A stretch of DNA of 64,000 nucleotides from an uncultured Planktomarina sp. GTDB taxonomy: Bacteria; Pseudomonadota; Alphaproteobacteria; Rhodobacterales; Rhodobacteraceae. Shown here one piece after another: positions 1 through 10,422 of this stretch. Made by a program: the position numbers and the translations under genes. Location: contig CAJJBJ010000003.1 of NCBI GenBank assembly GCA_905182455.1, positions 186,001 to 250,000 of the forward strand, written 5' to 3'. Under the pieces are notes generated by a model. It had not been told where the DNA came from and ran no database searches. It saw only the letters and a program-made list of their open reading frames with translations. How positions within the stretch are numbered: the stretch's first letter is position 1; each line of letters starts with the position of its first letter.

Positions 1-225
1 AAACCGGCAAATATCGCGGGTCAATGCCGCAGCCCCAATGGCGAGACCGGGCTTGTGGCTGTGTTTGAAGTGACCGCAGTCAACCTATCTGCCCCTAAAA
101 ATGAAGGCGTGTCTTTATCGGTTGGGACATCAGGCACCAAATTTGGCGCCGTATTCGGCCTGCGGGATCGCAGCAAAGACCGGTTTAAATACCCCGCTCA
201 ATTTAGAATTATATTTCAGCGGTAG
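1..225 (+). CDS. 3' end of an unrecognised protein (partial)
   Basis: An open frame enters from the left edge in phase 1 and ends with TAG at 223-225, giving the last 74 residues of a protein whose start lies outside the window. The stop lies 5 bp from the tgt stop on the other strand, a normal convergent arrangement, and this supports a real gene end. The tail is basic near its end (RDRSKDRFKYP) and has one Cys. I do not recognise a family. Confidence rests on frame and placement only. Confidence 0.45.
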   Translation, partial: KPANIAGQCRSPNGETGLVAVFEVTAVNLSAPKNEGVSLSVGTSGTKFGAVFGLRDRSKDRFKYPAQFRIIFQR

Positions 226-230
226 CAGAT

Positions 231-1361
231 CTACAAAGGCTCAATATCGCCCTGCGCCCGATCCGCGTGAAAGCGTGTTTGGAACTCGGCGAATTGATCA
301 ACTTCAATCGCATCGCGCATCGACTGCATGAGTTCCTGAAAATAATGTAGGTTATGCCAGGTTAGCAGCATCGAGCTGATGATCTCATGGCTGCGAAAGA
401 CATGGTGCAAATAACCTCGCGAATAGTTAGAGCAGGCCGGGCAGTTACAGGCCTCATCCAAGGGACGCGGATCATCTTGGTGGCGCGCATTCTTGATATT
501 AACCACGCCATTGCGCGTAAACACCTGACCTGTGCGGCCAGATCGGCTGGGCAGGACGCAATCCATCATATCGATGCCCCGCGCCACAGCCCCCACGATA
601 TCATCCGGCTTTCCAACGCCCATCAGGTAACGCGGTTTATCCTGAGGCAATTGATCAGGTGCGAAGTCCAGCACGTCGAACATCGCCTTTTGACCTTCGC
701 CCACAGCCAAACCACCAACCGCATAGCCTTCAAAACCGATTTGCTTCAACGCCTCGGCGCTTTCACCGCGCAGCTCCTGGTCCAGCCCACCTTGCTGGAT
801 CCCAAACAGGGCATGGCCCGGTCGATCTCCAAAGGCGGTTCGAGACCGCTCAGCCCATCGCATCGACATGCGCATGCTACGGGCAATTTCATCTCGTTCA
901 GCGGGCAAAGCGGGGCATTCGTCAAAACACATGACGATATCACTGCCCAAAAGCTTTTGAATTTCCATCGACCTCTCTGGCGTCAGATGATGCTTTGAGC
1001 CGTCGTAATGCGATTTGAACGTGACACCATCTTCGCTCATCTTGCGCAGGCTGGCCAAGCTCATCACCTGAAACCCGCCGCTGTCGGTGAGGATTGGACG
1101 CTCCCAATTCATGAATTTATGCAACCCACCGAGGCGATCAATGCGCTCCGCTGTCGGGCGCAACATCAAATGATAGGTGTTGCCCAGAAGAATATCAGCG
1201 CCAGTTTCACGTACAGAGCCAGGCAGCATGGCCTTAACGGTGGCCGCTGTACCCACGGGCATGAAGGCTGGCGTGCGAATATCTCCGCGCGGGGTGCTGA
1301 TTGTGCCACGTCGGGCCTTGCCGGAAGTGGTGTGCAATTGGAATGAGAATTTCTGTTTCAT
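231..1361 (-). CDS. tgt: queuine tRNA-guanine transglycosylase
   Basis: Exchanges guanine-34 for the queuine precursor preQ1 in the wobble position of tRNA-Asp, -Asn, -His and -Tyr. The 376-residue product is of normal bacterial length. Visible landmarks are the substrate-binding Asp in TDSGGFQ (about residue 93), the nucleophile Asp region [12 protein letters not shown], and the zinc site CNCPAC followed by a His about 26 residues later. The frame is open up to 1484, but the start at MKQKFSF fits the family; the 41 residues upstream look non-native. It is intact, unlike many genes further right. The next rightward gene, at 1547, is on the other strand, so the promoters lie back to back. Confidence 0.95.
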   Translation of the reverse strand: MKQKFSFQLHTTSGKARRGTISTPRGDIRTPAFMPVGTAATVKAMLPGSVRETGADILLGNTYHLMLRPTAERIDRLGGLHKFMNWERPILTDSGGFQVMSLASLRKMSEDGVTFKSHYDGSKHHLTPERSMEIQKLLGSDIVMCFDECPALPAERDEIARSMRMSMRWAERSRTAFGDRPGHALFGIQQGGLDQELRGESAEALKQIGFEGYAVGGLAVGEGQKAMFDVLDFAPDQLPQDKPRYLMGVGKPDDIVGAVARGIDMMDCVLPSRSGRTGQVFTRNGVVNIKNARHQDDPRPLDEACNCPACSNYSRGYLHHVFRSHEIISSMLLTWHNLHYFQELMQSMRDAIEVDQFAEFQTRFHADRAQGDIEPL

Positions 1362-1546
1362 GGCCCCCACATGCGCCAAACGCCGAAAGGGATCAAGCGA
1401 CTGACGGTATATTTTCACCAATTCTACGCAAAACAACATCAAGCCGGCCGCGACATGACGTGCTGTAACGTCCCATAGCGGCAAAGCGGCCTTTACCCCA
1501 GAGCTCTGCCCGCCTATACCCTATGAAAACACTCAAGGATTGAGAC

Positions 1547-1906
1547 ATGTCGGAAGATGCACCCGTTGAAGGCACACCGTTGATTGCGCCCTCCAATACA
1601 GACCACCCGCTGTATGAAAATATCGTCGAGAGTATACGCACGGTATATGACCCAGAAATTCCGGTGAACATCTTCGATTTGGGGCTCATCTACACGGTTG
1701 AAATCAATGAAGACTCCGAAGTTCGGGTTCTGATGTCACTGACCGCTCCCGGGTGTCCGGTCGCAGGTGAAATGCCTGGTTGGGTTGCTGAAGCAATTGA
1801 ACCTTTGCCCGGCGTTAAACATGTGGAAGTTGAGCTAGTTTGGGAGCCACCTTGGGGCATGGATATGATGTCAGATGAAGCCCGGCTTGAATTGGGTTTC
1901 ATGTAA
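1547..1906 (+). CDS. sufT: SufT / MIP18-family (DUF59) Fe-S assembly protein
   Basis: 119-residue DUF59 protein. This family helps mature Fe-S proteins and is often called SufT when encoded with suf genes. The core reads IVESIRTVYDPEIPVNIFDL, followed by the TAPGCPVA motif with its conserved Cys, then VEVELVWEPPW, as expected. The N-terminal 20 residues are a variable tail. An IscA/SufA-type gene follows 75 bp downstream on the same strand, which supports the Fe-S role. The PaaD phenylacetate subunit shares this domain, but no paa genes are nearby. Confidence 0.88.
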   Translation: MSEDAPVEGTPLIAPSNTDHPLYENIVESIRTVYDPEIPVNIFDLGLIYTVEINEDSEVRVLMSLTAPGCPVAGEMPGWVAEAIEPLPGVKHVEVELVWEPPWGMDMMSDEARLELGFM

Positions 1907-1981
1907 ATTCACCGGCGCGCCTACCCCTTGCACTAATCGTCACCCGCTCTTAGGTTGTATGCAGAACGTAAAGGATCCGAC

Positions 1982-2347
1982 ATGTTTGGCATTCCAGGTA
2001 AACAAGCAGTTAACCTCACCCCAGCCGCGGTGCGGCAAATCACCAAGCTTATGGCCCGCGACGGCCATCAAGGATTGCGCATTGGTGTAAAAAAAGGCGG
2101 CTGCGCGGGTATGGAATATACCATGGACTACGTCGATGAAATCGCAGCCCACGATGAAATGGTTGAAACCGATGGCGCCCGGGTTATGATTGCCCCTATG
2201 GCTCAGATGTTTTTGTTTGGAACTGAAATCGATTATGAAACCAGCTTGCTGGAATCTGGTTTCAAATTCAAAAACCCCAATGTGGTGGATGCCTGTGGCT
2301 GTGGCGAAAGCATCAAATTTGACGAAACGCTTTTTGCCAAAACATGA
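1982..2347 (+). CDS. sufA: HesB/IscA/SufA-family Fe-S cluster carrier
   Basis: A-type Fe-S cluster carrier of 121 residues that passes clusters from the Suf scaffold to apo-proteins. The three ligand cysteines are present: Cys41 in KKGGCAG and Cys105/Cys107 in DACGCGES. I placed the start at MFGIPGK because an AAAGGA ribosome site sits 8 bp upstream; a start at 1955 would precede it. The stop overlaps the next ATG by 4 bases, so it is translationally coupled to the TfoX-like gene. Other suf genes are not in this window. Confidence 0.92.
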   Translation: MFGIPGKQAVNLTPAAVRQITKLMARDGHQGLRIGVKKGGCAGMEYTMDYVDEIAAHDEMVETDGARVMIAPMAQMFLFGTEIDYETSLLESGFKFKNPNVVDACGCGESIKFDETLFAKT

Positions 2348-2670
2348 GCATATCTGACGAAGATATCGCCTTTGTCACAGATCACTTCTCCGAAGCTGGC
2401 CCCATATCTACCCGCAAAATGTTCGGAGGTCTGGCAATCTATGCCGATGGTACCATCTTCGCCTTACTGATGGGCTCGGGCAATCTCATGCTAAAAGCCA
2501 AGGGCGACCTTGCGCAGGCTTTGCAAGATGAAGGCTGCACACAGTTTACCTATAACACCAAATCCAAAACACCAACCGCTATGCCCTATTGGACGCTTCC
2601 AGATGCTGCTATGGATGATCACGAACTAGCCTGCGGCTGGGCGCGCAGATCATTGCTGCAAAATTTTTAA
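2344..2670 (+). CDS. TfoX N-terminal-domain protein
   Basis: 108-residue protein matching the TfoX N-terminal domain: the ISTRKMFGGLAIYADGTIFAL core and the downstream TAMPYWTLPDA segment are typical. Gammaproteobacterial TfoX controls competence genes, but the short alphaproteobacterial forms have no proven function, so no competence role is claimed. It overlaps sufA by 4 bases and is followed 33 bp later by tpiA, so it probably shares their transcript. Confidence 0.85.
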   Translation: MSISDEDIAFVTDHFSEAGPISTRKMFGGLAIYADGTIFALLMGSGNLMLKAKGDLAQALQDEGCTQFTYNTKSKTPTAMPYWTLPDAAMDDHELACGWARRSLLQNF

Positions 2671-2703
2671 CCCTGCGCCAACTGACATTTAAAAGGAAAT
2701 AAA

Positions 2704-3435
2704 ATGCCCCGTAGAATCGCTGCTGGAAATTGGAAGATGAATGGCACACAGGCTGCACTGTCAGAGCTTGCATCCATTGCGGCTGCGGCAGGTGACGTGT
2801 CTTGCACCACCATCCTCTGCCCGCCGACAACGCTCCTACAGGCTGCTGTGCAAAGCTCTGGGTCACTGGCCATCGGCGGGCAGAATTGCCACCATGAGGC
2901 CACAGGCGCGCATACGGGCGATGTTTCAGCACAGATGCTGGCAGATGTGGGGGCGCAATATGTAATTGTTGGCCATTCTGAACGGCGCAACGGCTATGCA
3001 GAGAGCGATGCGCTTGTTCAGGCCAAAGCCCGTGCGGTCCTCAGCGCAGAGATCACCCCCATCATCTGCATCGGGGAGAGCATAGAGCAACGCGAAAGCG
3101 GTGAAACCATATCAGTTATCTCTACCCAACTTTCAGCTTCCCTGCCCACCGAGGCGCAGATTGTTGTAGCCTACGAACCCATTTGGGCCATTGGCACAGG
3201 TCTGGTGCCAACAATCGCCCAGATCACTGAGGTGCATGATGCCTTGCGGGCGTTATTGGTGAAAACCTATGGCGCACAGGGTAATGAAATCTCGATCCTC
3301 TATGGTGGCTCTGTCAAAGCCAGCAACGCCTCAGAGATTTTCGCAGTGTCCAACGTCAACGGCGCTTTAGTCGGCGGAGCCAGCCTGAAAGCAGCGGATT
3401 TTGTGCCAATCATGCAGGCCTTATCCGACAGCTAA
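2704..3435 (+). CDS. tpiA: triosephosphate isomerase
   Basis: Interconverts dihydroxyacetone phosphate and glyceraldehyde 3-phosphate in glycolysis and the Calvin/gluconeogenic routes. The 243-residue protein has Lys11 in GNWKMN, the catalytic His in VGHSERR, the catalytic Glu in AYEPIWAIGTG, and the phosphate-binding loop YGGSVKASN. The start follows an AAAGGAA ribosome site. Its stop overlaps the stop of the SLC13-type gene on the opposite strand, so the two converge with no terminator room. Intact. Confidence 0.96.
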   Translation: MPRRIAAGNWKMNGTQAALSELASIAAAAGDVSCTTILCPPTTLLQAAVQSSGSLAIGGQNCHHEATGAHTGDVSAQMLADVGAQYVIVGHSERRNGYAESDALVQAKARAVLSAEITPIICIGESIEQRESGETISVISTQLSASLPTEAQIVVAYEPIWAIGTGLVPTIAQITEVHDALRALLVKTYGAQGNEISILYGGSVKASNASEIFAVSNVNGALVGGASLKAADFVPIMQALSDS

Positions 3436-5330
3436 AAAACTAGATTCATCATCACCATTGAAACAATCAAAAACAAGAGGGTCATGATGGAGCCACAGCG
3501 GATAAAATCGACCACACGGTAGCCCCCGGGCCCCATAATCAACGCATTGACCTGATGCGTTGGGATGAGGAAGGAATTCGAAGTTGATATGGCCACCGTG
3601 AGCGCGAAGATCGCTGGATTGCCACCGGCTGCTACGGCAATTGACACAGCCAAGGGCACCAGCAGCACAGTGGCACCTACATTTGACATAACTAAAGTGA
3701 ACACGGTGGCCAAAACAGCCACCCCCACCTGAAGGGCCCAAATTGGCCAGCCATCCAACAGGATAAGCACTTGCGCCGCGATCCAAGCGGCGGTCCCAGT
3801 GGCCTGCACTGCAACCCCAAGCGGGATCAGACTAGCCAAGAGAAACACAGTATTCCATCCCACGGCATCATAAGCCTCATCCACCGACAACACCCGCGAC
3901 ACAATCATGCCCGCGGCCCCGGTTAGTAGGCACAACGACAGGCGAATATCGGTCAGCAAGATCATGGCAATCGCCAGCGCAAAGAATGCCAAGGCCCAGC
4001 TTACCTTTTGCGGGCGCACCTCTTCGCGCGGATATTCAGAGGTCACAATCACATAGTCGCGGTCTCGGCTTAAACGAGTGAGAGACTCCCATTTGGTATG
4101 GACTACCAAAGTATCACCAGCCAAAAGAGGGACATTAGTCAACCTTGTGGCGGCGCGTTCGGGTGTCTCGACATGGCTGAGGGTCTCGGCTCCGCGGTGA
4201 ATGCCCAACAGCGATAGACCATGGGTGGCGCGGTACCGGATTTGGCCCGGCGTCTTGCCAATCACCGAAGATCCCGGAGGTACAACAATTTCCGCAACCC
4301 CGGCATGGGTGGCGACAAAGTCATCGGAAAAACTGTCAAGCTGAGGCAAGACCTCCAGACCATAATCTTGAGCGAATTCAGACACCACCCGGCGCAGTCC
4401 AAGGATTGCCAAGCTGCAAGGCGCCTTGATTTGCGTGGCCGCCATAGGTGCAACCACCCGCTTGCCCCGGTAATCTGTACCAATGATATAGATATGATGA
4501 GCATCCATGACATCCGCCAATGAATGCCCGATTAGAATATTGCCCTCCGGCACATGCACCTCAAAAATATCAACTTTCAGCCCATATGTGGCTTTAACAT
4601 AAGCGCGCATAGACTGAGCAGAGGTGCTGTCACCCTTGCTGGCCTGGCGCGGCAAAACCCAGCGGCCAAACACCATAAAATACAAGATACCTGTCCCCAT
4701 CAAACAAATGCCAACCGGAGTGACGTCAAACAGGCCAAACGGCTGCATCTGTTGATCTTCTGACAATCCAGCATTGGCCACTCCCATCAAATCATTAAGC
4801 AAAATCAGAGGTGAAGACCCCACCATGGTTATGGTGCCCCCTAAGATGGCGCAAAAACCCATCGGCATCAGTAAGCGAGACATAGGCAATTCCGTGCGCA
4901 CTGAAATCCGGCTGACCACTGGTAAAAACAGCGCCGCAGCACCGACGTTTTGCATGAACGAAGAGATAATTCCCACCGAGCCCGAGATAATAGGAATGAT
5001 GCGGGTTTCTTTGGCACCGCCCAGTTTAAGGATATAGCCCGCGACTTTCGACATCAGGCCGGTCTTATCCAGCCCCGCGCCGATAATCATCACGGCAATA
5101 ATCGAGATGACCGCATTGGATGCAAAGCCATCAAACAGCCGTGACGTGTCAGCCAAATTGCCCAAGCCCGGAACTTGGCTGAGCAAGCCCAAAGCCACCA
5201 TGGTCAAAATTGCGGTCAAATCGATCCGAAACACTTCGGTGATAAAAAGAGTGACAGTGACCCCTAATATAGCCAAGACAACCATCATTTCAGGTGTCAG
5301 CAAAATCGGGTCCAAAGTCACTCTCCTCAT
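3432..5330 (-). CDS. SLC13/DASS-family transporter with two TrkA-C domains
   Basis: 632-residue inner-membrane carrier. Hydrophobic helices at both ends (roughly residues 15-210 and 430-632) flank a soluble centre with two TrkA-C-like (RCK_C) repeats, seen in EVHVPEGNILIGHSLADV and EIVVPPGSSVIGKTPGQI. This layout is typical of bacterial SLC13 (citrate/sulfate/dicarboxylate:Na+) permeases of the SLT/SAC1 type. The repeated SNVGATVLL and SSFMQNVGAAALFLPV segments resemble the family's SNT-like substrate/sodium loops. Substrate unknown; sulfate or a dicarboxylate are family options. It lies 58 bp downstream of the TRAP large permease on the same strand. Intact. Confidence 0.85.
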   Translation of the reverse strand: MRRVTLDPILLTPEMMVVLAILGVTVTLFITEVFRIDLTAILTMVALGLLSQVPGLGNLADTSRLFDGFASNAVISIIAVMIIGAGLDKTGLMSKVAGYILKLGGAKETRIIPIISGSVGIISSFMQNVGAAALFLPVVSRISVRTELPMSRLLMPMGFCAILGGTITMVGSSPLILLNDLMGVANAGLSEDQQMQPFGLFDVTPVGICLMGTGILYFMVFGRWVLPRQASKGDSTSAQSMRAYVKATYGLKVDIFEVHVPEGNILIGHSLADVMDAHHIYIIGTDYRGKRVVAPMAATQIKAPCSLAILGLRRVVSEFAQDYGLEVLPQLDSFSDDFVATHAGVAEIVVPPGSSVIGKTPGQIRYRATHGLSLLGIHRGAETLSHVETPERAATRLTNVPLLAGDTLVVHTKWESLTRLSRDRDYVIVTSEYPREEVRPQKVSWALAFFALAIAMILLTDIRLSLCLLTGAAGMIVSRVLSVDEAYDAVGWNTVFLLASLIPLGVAVQATGTAAWIAAQVLILLDGWPIWALQVGVAVLATVFTLVMSNVGATVLLVPLAVSIAVAAGGNPAIFALTVAISTSNSFLIPTHQVNALIMGPGGYRVVDFIRCGSIMTLLFLIVSMVMMNLVF

Positions 5331-5388
5331 ATCCTCTGAGGCTTAGTGCGTTGCCTCAAATTCAACATATACCTTCTGGTTAGCCTGT

Positions 5389-7238
5389 CTACTTAATGAT
5401 CAGCTCCGGCCCCATCATCGCATTTGGCAAAACCGTGGAAATCCAGGGGATGTAGGTAATCAGAATAAGGAAGACGAACAAGACCGCCAAGAAAGGCAAA
5501 GCCGCGCGTACAACGGACATCATCGGCATATTGGCCACCCCAGAGGTCACAAACAGGTTGAGCCCCACCGGCGGTGTGATCATGCCAATCTCCATATTCA
5601 CAACCATGATGATGCCAAGATGGATTGGATCAATGCCTAGCTCCATGGCAATTGGAAAGACCAAAGGTGCCACAATCACCAGCAAGCCGGAAGGCTCCAT
5701 AAATTGCCCGCCAATCAGCAAAATCACATTTACGATCACCAAAAACATGATTGGCCCAAATCCCGCCGACAACATCGCCGAGGCGATTTGTTGCGGAATT
5801 TGCTCATCGGTCAAAACATGCTTCAGAATAAGCGCGTTGGCGATGATGAACATTAAAGTCACAGTCAACTTGCCAGATTCAAACAACGTTTTACGAGTAT
5901 CGCTATGAACCACACAGGCCGGCAGATAGATCACAGCCTCAGCCAAACCGCGACCCATAGCTTTCGCGCCGCCCATCAGGCTTGAGGCAAAGCTCGTGCC
6001 ATGACCCTCACGGGCCGCGCCATGCAGTGAGAAGGTAAAAATAATAGCAGGCGCAATCGTCGTCACGCGCAAAAAAATCCCCACAACCACTGCCAATAGA
6101 ACCGTTAAGAGTAGGGACATTGTTGATCCCTGCGGCATATCCTGCCAGGCCTTGATAAATCGAAACCATAGTCCAATAGCCAAAGAACAAACCAGGCAAA
6201 GCACCGAGCACCATAATTATGGGCCAAGCAACCCGTTGCCGCTGGCTCTCAAAATGGGTCATAGCCCAACCGGTGCCCAAGCAAACGATGACCCAAGCAA
6301 GGGCCACGATCATGCCCCAACCTTCCGGATAAACGCCTGCCTTTCCCAAGGACCAGTGCAAAATAAAGCCGATTACAGCGAAAGCCACAACGCGCAGTCC
6401 CAGACCAAATGGCATCTTTTCGTGATCGCGCAGCCAGCCTCTACCCTTCAAAGGCCCCATGTCACGATAAATCATCAACGCTGCGAAGAAAGCATAGACG
6501 CAGGCCACAGCCGCAGCCTCGGTCGGTGTGAAAATACCTCCGTAGATGCCGCCTAAAATGATAATGATCAAAACCAAACCAAAGACAGCATCCAAGACAG
6601 CGGCTGCCACTTCATCCCAGCCTTGCCACTTCCCCTTGGGCAGAGTTTTTCACCCGCGCCATGATATAGATTGTTATCATCAACATGCTGCCCGCCATAA
6701 GGCCCGGCAAAACACCCGCTAGGAACATTCGTCCCACCGAAACCTCAACCGCCGCCGCATACACCACCATCACAATCGATGGCGGGATCAGGATGCCAAG
6801 CGTGCCCGCATTGGCGATGACACCAGCTGCAAATTCTTTAGTATAACCGACCTGATGCATCCCTGCGATCACAATGCTGCCAATGGCTACCACTGTGGCC
6901 GGTGAGGAGCCTGAGAGGGCTGCAAACATCATACAAGCAAAGACACCCGCAATCGCCAATCCCCCCGGTACATGTCCCACCACAGCAACGGAAAAGCGGA
7001 TAATACGACGCGCCACACCGCCCGTTGACATAAAACTCGAGGCTAGAATAAAAAACGGAATGGCCAGCAAAGTATAATGCCCAGCCATCGCCTGAAAGAA
7101 CGTTTGTGCAATAGAGGCCAGCGAAGTGTCTCCAAGTGCCAACAAAAACAGAATGGAGGACATGCCAAGGCTAACTGCAATCGGCACACCAATGAGCATC
7201 AGCCCGACAACAATAGCAAATAAGATTGCAACTTCCAT
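5389..7238 (-). pseudogene. dctM: TRAP transporter large permease (DctM), two frameshifts
   Basis: Membrane subunit that moves substrate in a TRAP transporter. Three consecutive frames rebuild one protein of about 615 residues. The N-terminal part (from MEVAILFAIVVGLMLIG) has the ATVVAIGSIVIAGM and NAGTLGILIPPSI motifs. A central part with GGIYGGIFTPTEAAAV is followed by an extra hydrophobic stretch. The C-terminal part has IGGQFMEPSGLL and MITPPVGLNLFV. The first break is at an A5 run near 6646: one base fewer restores KGKWQGWDEV. The second is near 6150-6190, where one base fewer joins GYW to RFIKAWQDM. Both are +1 changes. At about 615 residues it is longer than the usual 430 because of the central insertion. 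Either a recent pseudogene or sequence error. Confidence 0.85.
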
Positions 7239-7242
7239 GGGG

Positions 7243-7936
7243 CTATTCCTCAGCGTTCAGGTGTTTGACTTCAGCGACGGCTTCTTCAACTTCATGGCTG
7301 ACAATCAAGCTGGCCTCTTGGCCGCGCAGCAGGCGCACAAACACTTGAGTAAAACGAACCAAAAGCAGGGCCATGCCAAATGGCAGAATTGCATAGGGAA
7401 TGAAACGCGGGATTTTCTCGTAATCATCGCCGTCGTTCATAATTGGTTGGATCCACCGGAGCCATTCGGGGAAGGAAATATCGATTACCTCATACCAACC
7501 GCGATAAGAGGTGCGACGCATCTCTTCCAATCCTGTTGGGAACCAGCGGCCAGTGGTCTGCGGCAGATTGGCAAAATTGGCCCAGTAATCCCAAGCCCCC
7601 TTCATCAACAATCCAGCATAAGCAACACAAACAGCCGCAGCAAATATAGTAACCCAACGCAGAAGCCTGGGTGAAAACAAGTTGATCAAAGCATCAACGC
7701 CAAGGTGTGCTGTCACTTTAACAGCATGGCTGATGCCGAACAAAACCAACCAAGCAAACAGAAATGTTGTCGCTTCCAAACCCCAGATCAAACCAGTGTT
7801 AAAGCCATAGCGCAAGACAACGTTTGCGAACGTAATAAGGGTCATAAGACCCAGAAGAACTCGCAATTGCTGTCTCTTCAATCTCATTAATCCAGCGACT
7901 CAATTTCGACTGAGCAAGGGGGGATTGTGAAGACAT
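7243..7936 (-). pseudogene. dctQ: TRAP transporter small permease (DctQ), frameshift near N-terminus
   Basis: Small membrane subunit of the TRAP transporter; four helices are visible (LGLMTLITFANVVLRYG, FLFAWLVLFGISHA, WVTIFAAAVCVAYAGLL, IPYAILPFGMALLLVRF). The long frame opens at 7887, but the better start is ATG at 7936 (MSSQSPLAQSKLSRWINEIE), which runs as far as EETAIA and then shifts near 7862; dropping one base there gives AIAVLLGLMTL, a natural helix. It ends 5 bp before dctM on the same strand. An amphipathic N-terminus followed by a Glu-Glu pair is normal for DctQ. Confidence 0.8.
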
Positions 7937-8001
7937 ATTTGGGATTCCTCAAAAAGGAGTTTGGCCCATATTGTTATGGGCCAAACCTTGCAAAACGAAT
8001 T

Positions 8002-9004
8002 TTAGTGTTTCGCGTTGATTGCTTGTGCAGCATCAATATTGGCTTGACCAACATCACCTACAAACTGAGACCATACTGGCATCATTGCAGCAACCCATTC
8101 AGCGCGCTGCCCAGCTGTCAGGCTTCGGACAACACCTCCAGCAGCGATGATAGCGTCTTTAGCAGACGCATTCACTGATGTTGACTCACCGTTACGTGCA
8201 GTTGTGACTTCAGTCATGATAGTTGACAGTTGGTCACGCACATCTGATGGCAGACCATCCCAGAAATCAGTTGAGGTCACAACGAGATAATCGATGATGC
8301 CATGGTCTGTTTCTGTTGTGCCATCTTGAACTTCAAAGAATTTCTTTCCGAAGATGTTGGACCATGTGTTTTCTTGTCCGTCCACAACACCTGTCTGCAA
8401 GGCACCATAAACTTCAGAAAATGCCATAGGCTGCGGGCTCGCACCCATGGCCGCCATTTGTGCTTTCAAAACTTCCGAGTTCTGAACGCGGAATTTCAAG
8501 CCATTTGCATCAGATGGCACATTCAAAGGAACGTTTGCTGACATTTGCTTCATGCCATTGTGCCAAAATGCCAGACCCAAGAGGCCACGTTTGGTCATTG
8601 ATTCTTTCATGGCTTGACCAGCTTCCGAAGTTTGGAACTCATCCACAGCGTTAATGTTTTTGAACATAAATGGCAAATCAAAGATGCGGAATTTCTTTGG
8701 TGAACTGCTCAAACTTTGACAGCGAAGGAGCCGCCATTTGAACGTCGCCTTGCAACAAAGCTTCCAGAACTTGATTATCGTTGTAAAGTGTTGAATTTGG
8801 GAACACTTCAACACAGGCTTTGCCGTTCATTTCTGTGTTGACGCGCTCCATCAGCAACGTAGCAGCGATCCCTTTTGGGTGCTTGTCAGTGTTGGTCACA
8901 TGGCTAAATTTGATTACGATTTCGCCAGCATCACAGGCGGCCGTAGCGGCGCCCGCAGATAATGACATTGCAACAGCGGCAGCAGCCGCAGTAAAATATT
9001 TCAT
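8002..9004 (-). pseudogene. dctP: TRAP substrate-binding protein (DctP), one frameshift
   Basis: Periplasmic solute-binding protein of the TRAP system. It has an N-terminal signal peptide (MKYFTAAAAAVAMSLSAGA, cleavage near ATAA/CD), then IVIKFSHVTNTDKHPKG and the ligand-contact region GLKFRVQNSEV...GQENTWSNI. The frame breaks at 8692-8694: with AAAGAAATTCC read one A shorter the chain runs KFEQFTKEFRIFDLPFMF without interruption. The family's ligand Arg (KFRVQ) is typical of carboxylate-binding DctP proteins, so a C4-dicarboxylate or related acid is plausible but unproven. It is first in the dctP-dctQ-dctM order, 65 bp ahead of dctQ. Confidence 0.85.
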
Positions 9005-9157
9005 GGTATCCTCCCAGAGTAACCGGTTGTGACCGGAGTGCCAGTGATTGTAGGTTGTGAGAGGAATAAAACAAGCTGCAATGCGTGCACTGTACACGGA
9101 AGACAAAATACCGCAGGTATCGCTTATCTCTTCAATTGCGATAAGGTGTATGGGGCC

Positions 9158-10313
9158 ATGAAAACATTTAAACAATCTCAAACCGACCCAACCTTCGTGC
9201 AAAACCCCTACCCGACCTATGATGCTGCGAGGGCAATGGGGGACGTAGTTTGGTGGGAGGATTATGCCATGCCAGCCGCCGTCAGTCACAGGGCTGTGCG
9301 GATGATATCTGAGCAACAGGGATTTGGGACGAGAACCGCTCGCACCGCCAGAATGCCCGGCCCATATTGTGGAGTGGCAAGCCAATGAATCGCACTCCAT
9401 GCTTGAGCTGGAGCCCCCACGCCACAGCCGCCTGCGCGGATTAGTTTTGCGGGCCTTCACGGGTCGCAAAGTCGCCGCCATGGCACCCGAAATCTCCGCC
9501 ACCTGCCATCGGCTCATTGATGCCTTTCCAGATCACCCCTTCGATTTTCTCGATACCTTCGCCCGCCCCTTGCCCGTGCATGTGATTGCAACCCTGCTGG
9601 GTGTGCCAACAGATCGCTGCGATGACCTGTTGCGCTGGTCAAACGCAATGGTGGCAATGTATCAATCCGGCCGCAGCTATGAGACTGAACTGGCCGCCAA
9701 TCAGGCCACAGTGGATTTCACCGCATTTCTTGATAGCTACATCACCTATCGCCGCGCTCATCCCCGCGAAGATCTTTTATCAGATCTGATTGCAGCGGAA
9801 GAGGCGGGCGAGAAGCTCACTGGAGAGGAGTTGATTTCAACCTGCATCCTGCTGCTCAATGCCGGGCATGAGGCCACCGTCCACACCCTTGGCAACGCGA
9901 TCAAAACTCTTCTGCCACTGACCTTTCGTGATGTAACACCAGCTTTGGTTGAAGAAGTCCTGCGCTATGATCCACCGCTGCATATTTTTACCCGACATGC
10001 CTATAAGGACATCGATTGTTTCGGACTTGAAATCAAAAAGGGCCAAGAGGTCGCTTGCGTTTTGGCGGCGGCCAACCGTGACCCTGCTTTTGCGGAAAAC
10101 CCCAATCGGTTTGATCCCACCCGCAAACTCAGCCAGCACCAATCCTTCGGCTCAGGTCTGCATTTTTGTGTCGGCGCACCTTTGGCGCGGCTGGAAATCT
10201 CAATTGGGCTGCAAATCCTATTCGACCGCTGCCCCAACTTACAAATATCTGAGGCGCCCCGATATGCCGACACCTATCACTTCCACGGGCTGACCCAGTT
10301 GATGGTACGGTGA
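9158..10313 (+). pseudogene. cytochrome P450, one frameshift
   Basis: Bacterial class I cytochrome P450 (haem monooxygenase), about 385 residues when joined. N-terminal part from MKTFKQSQTDPTFVQNPYPT; the frame slips near 9307-9309, where one base fewer gives AVRMILSNRDLGREPLAPP. The C-terminal part carries the I-helix NAGHEATVHTLGN, the ExxR element EEVLRYDPP, and the haem-thiolate loop FGSGLHFCVGAPLARLE. Divergent from dctP, with 153 bp between starts. No ferredoxin or reductase gene is adjacent, and the substrate is unknown. A downstream TTG start at 9324 could be misread as the gene start, but the N-terminal homology continues upstream. Confidence 0.85.
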
Positions 10314-10422
10314 GACGCTCGCCCAAGTCTTTCCACCGAAAGGCCAGAGCAGTCCGCTTAATGTCTCGGACCACATCTCAAATACCCCTTTCACGATTCA
10401 AATTTCATGCTAAAGTTTCCGT

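Noticed and set aside
387-998. Open frame of about 200 codons antisense to tgt
   Set aside because: Shadow of the tgt reading frame; no domain, and tgt is a clear, complete gene.
5389-10313. All frameshifts as plain insertion-type sequencing errors
   Set aside because: In this stretch all five breaks are +1, which does suggest such errors. Elsewhere deletions and nonsense codons occur and housekeeping genes are spared, so I leave the cause open.
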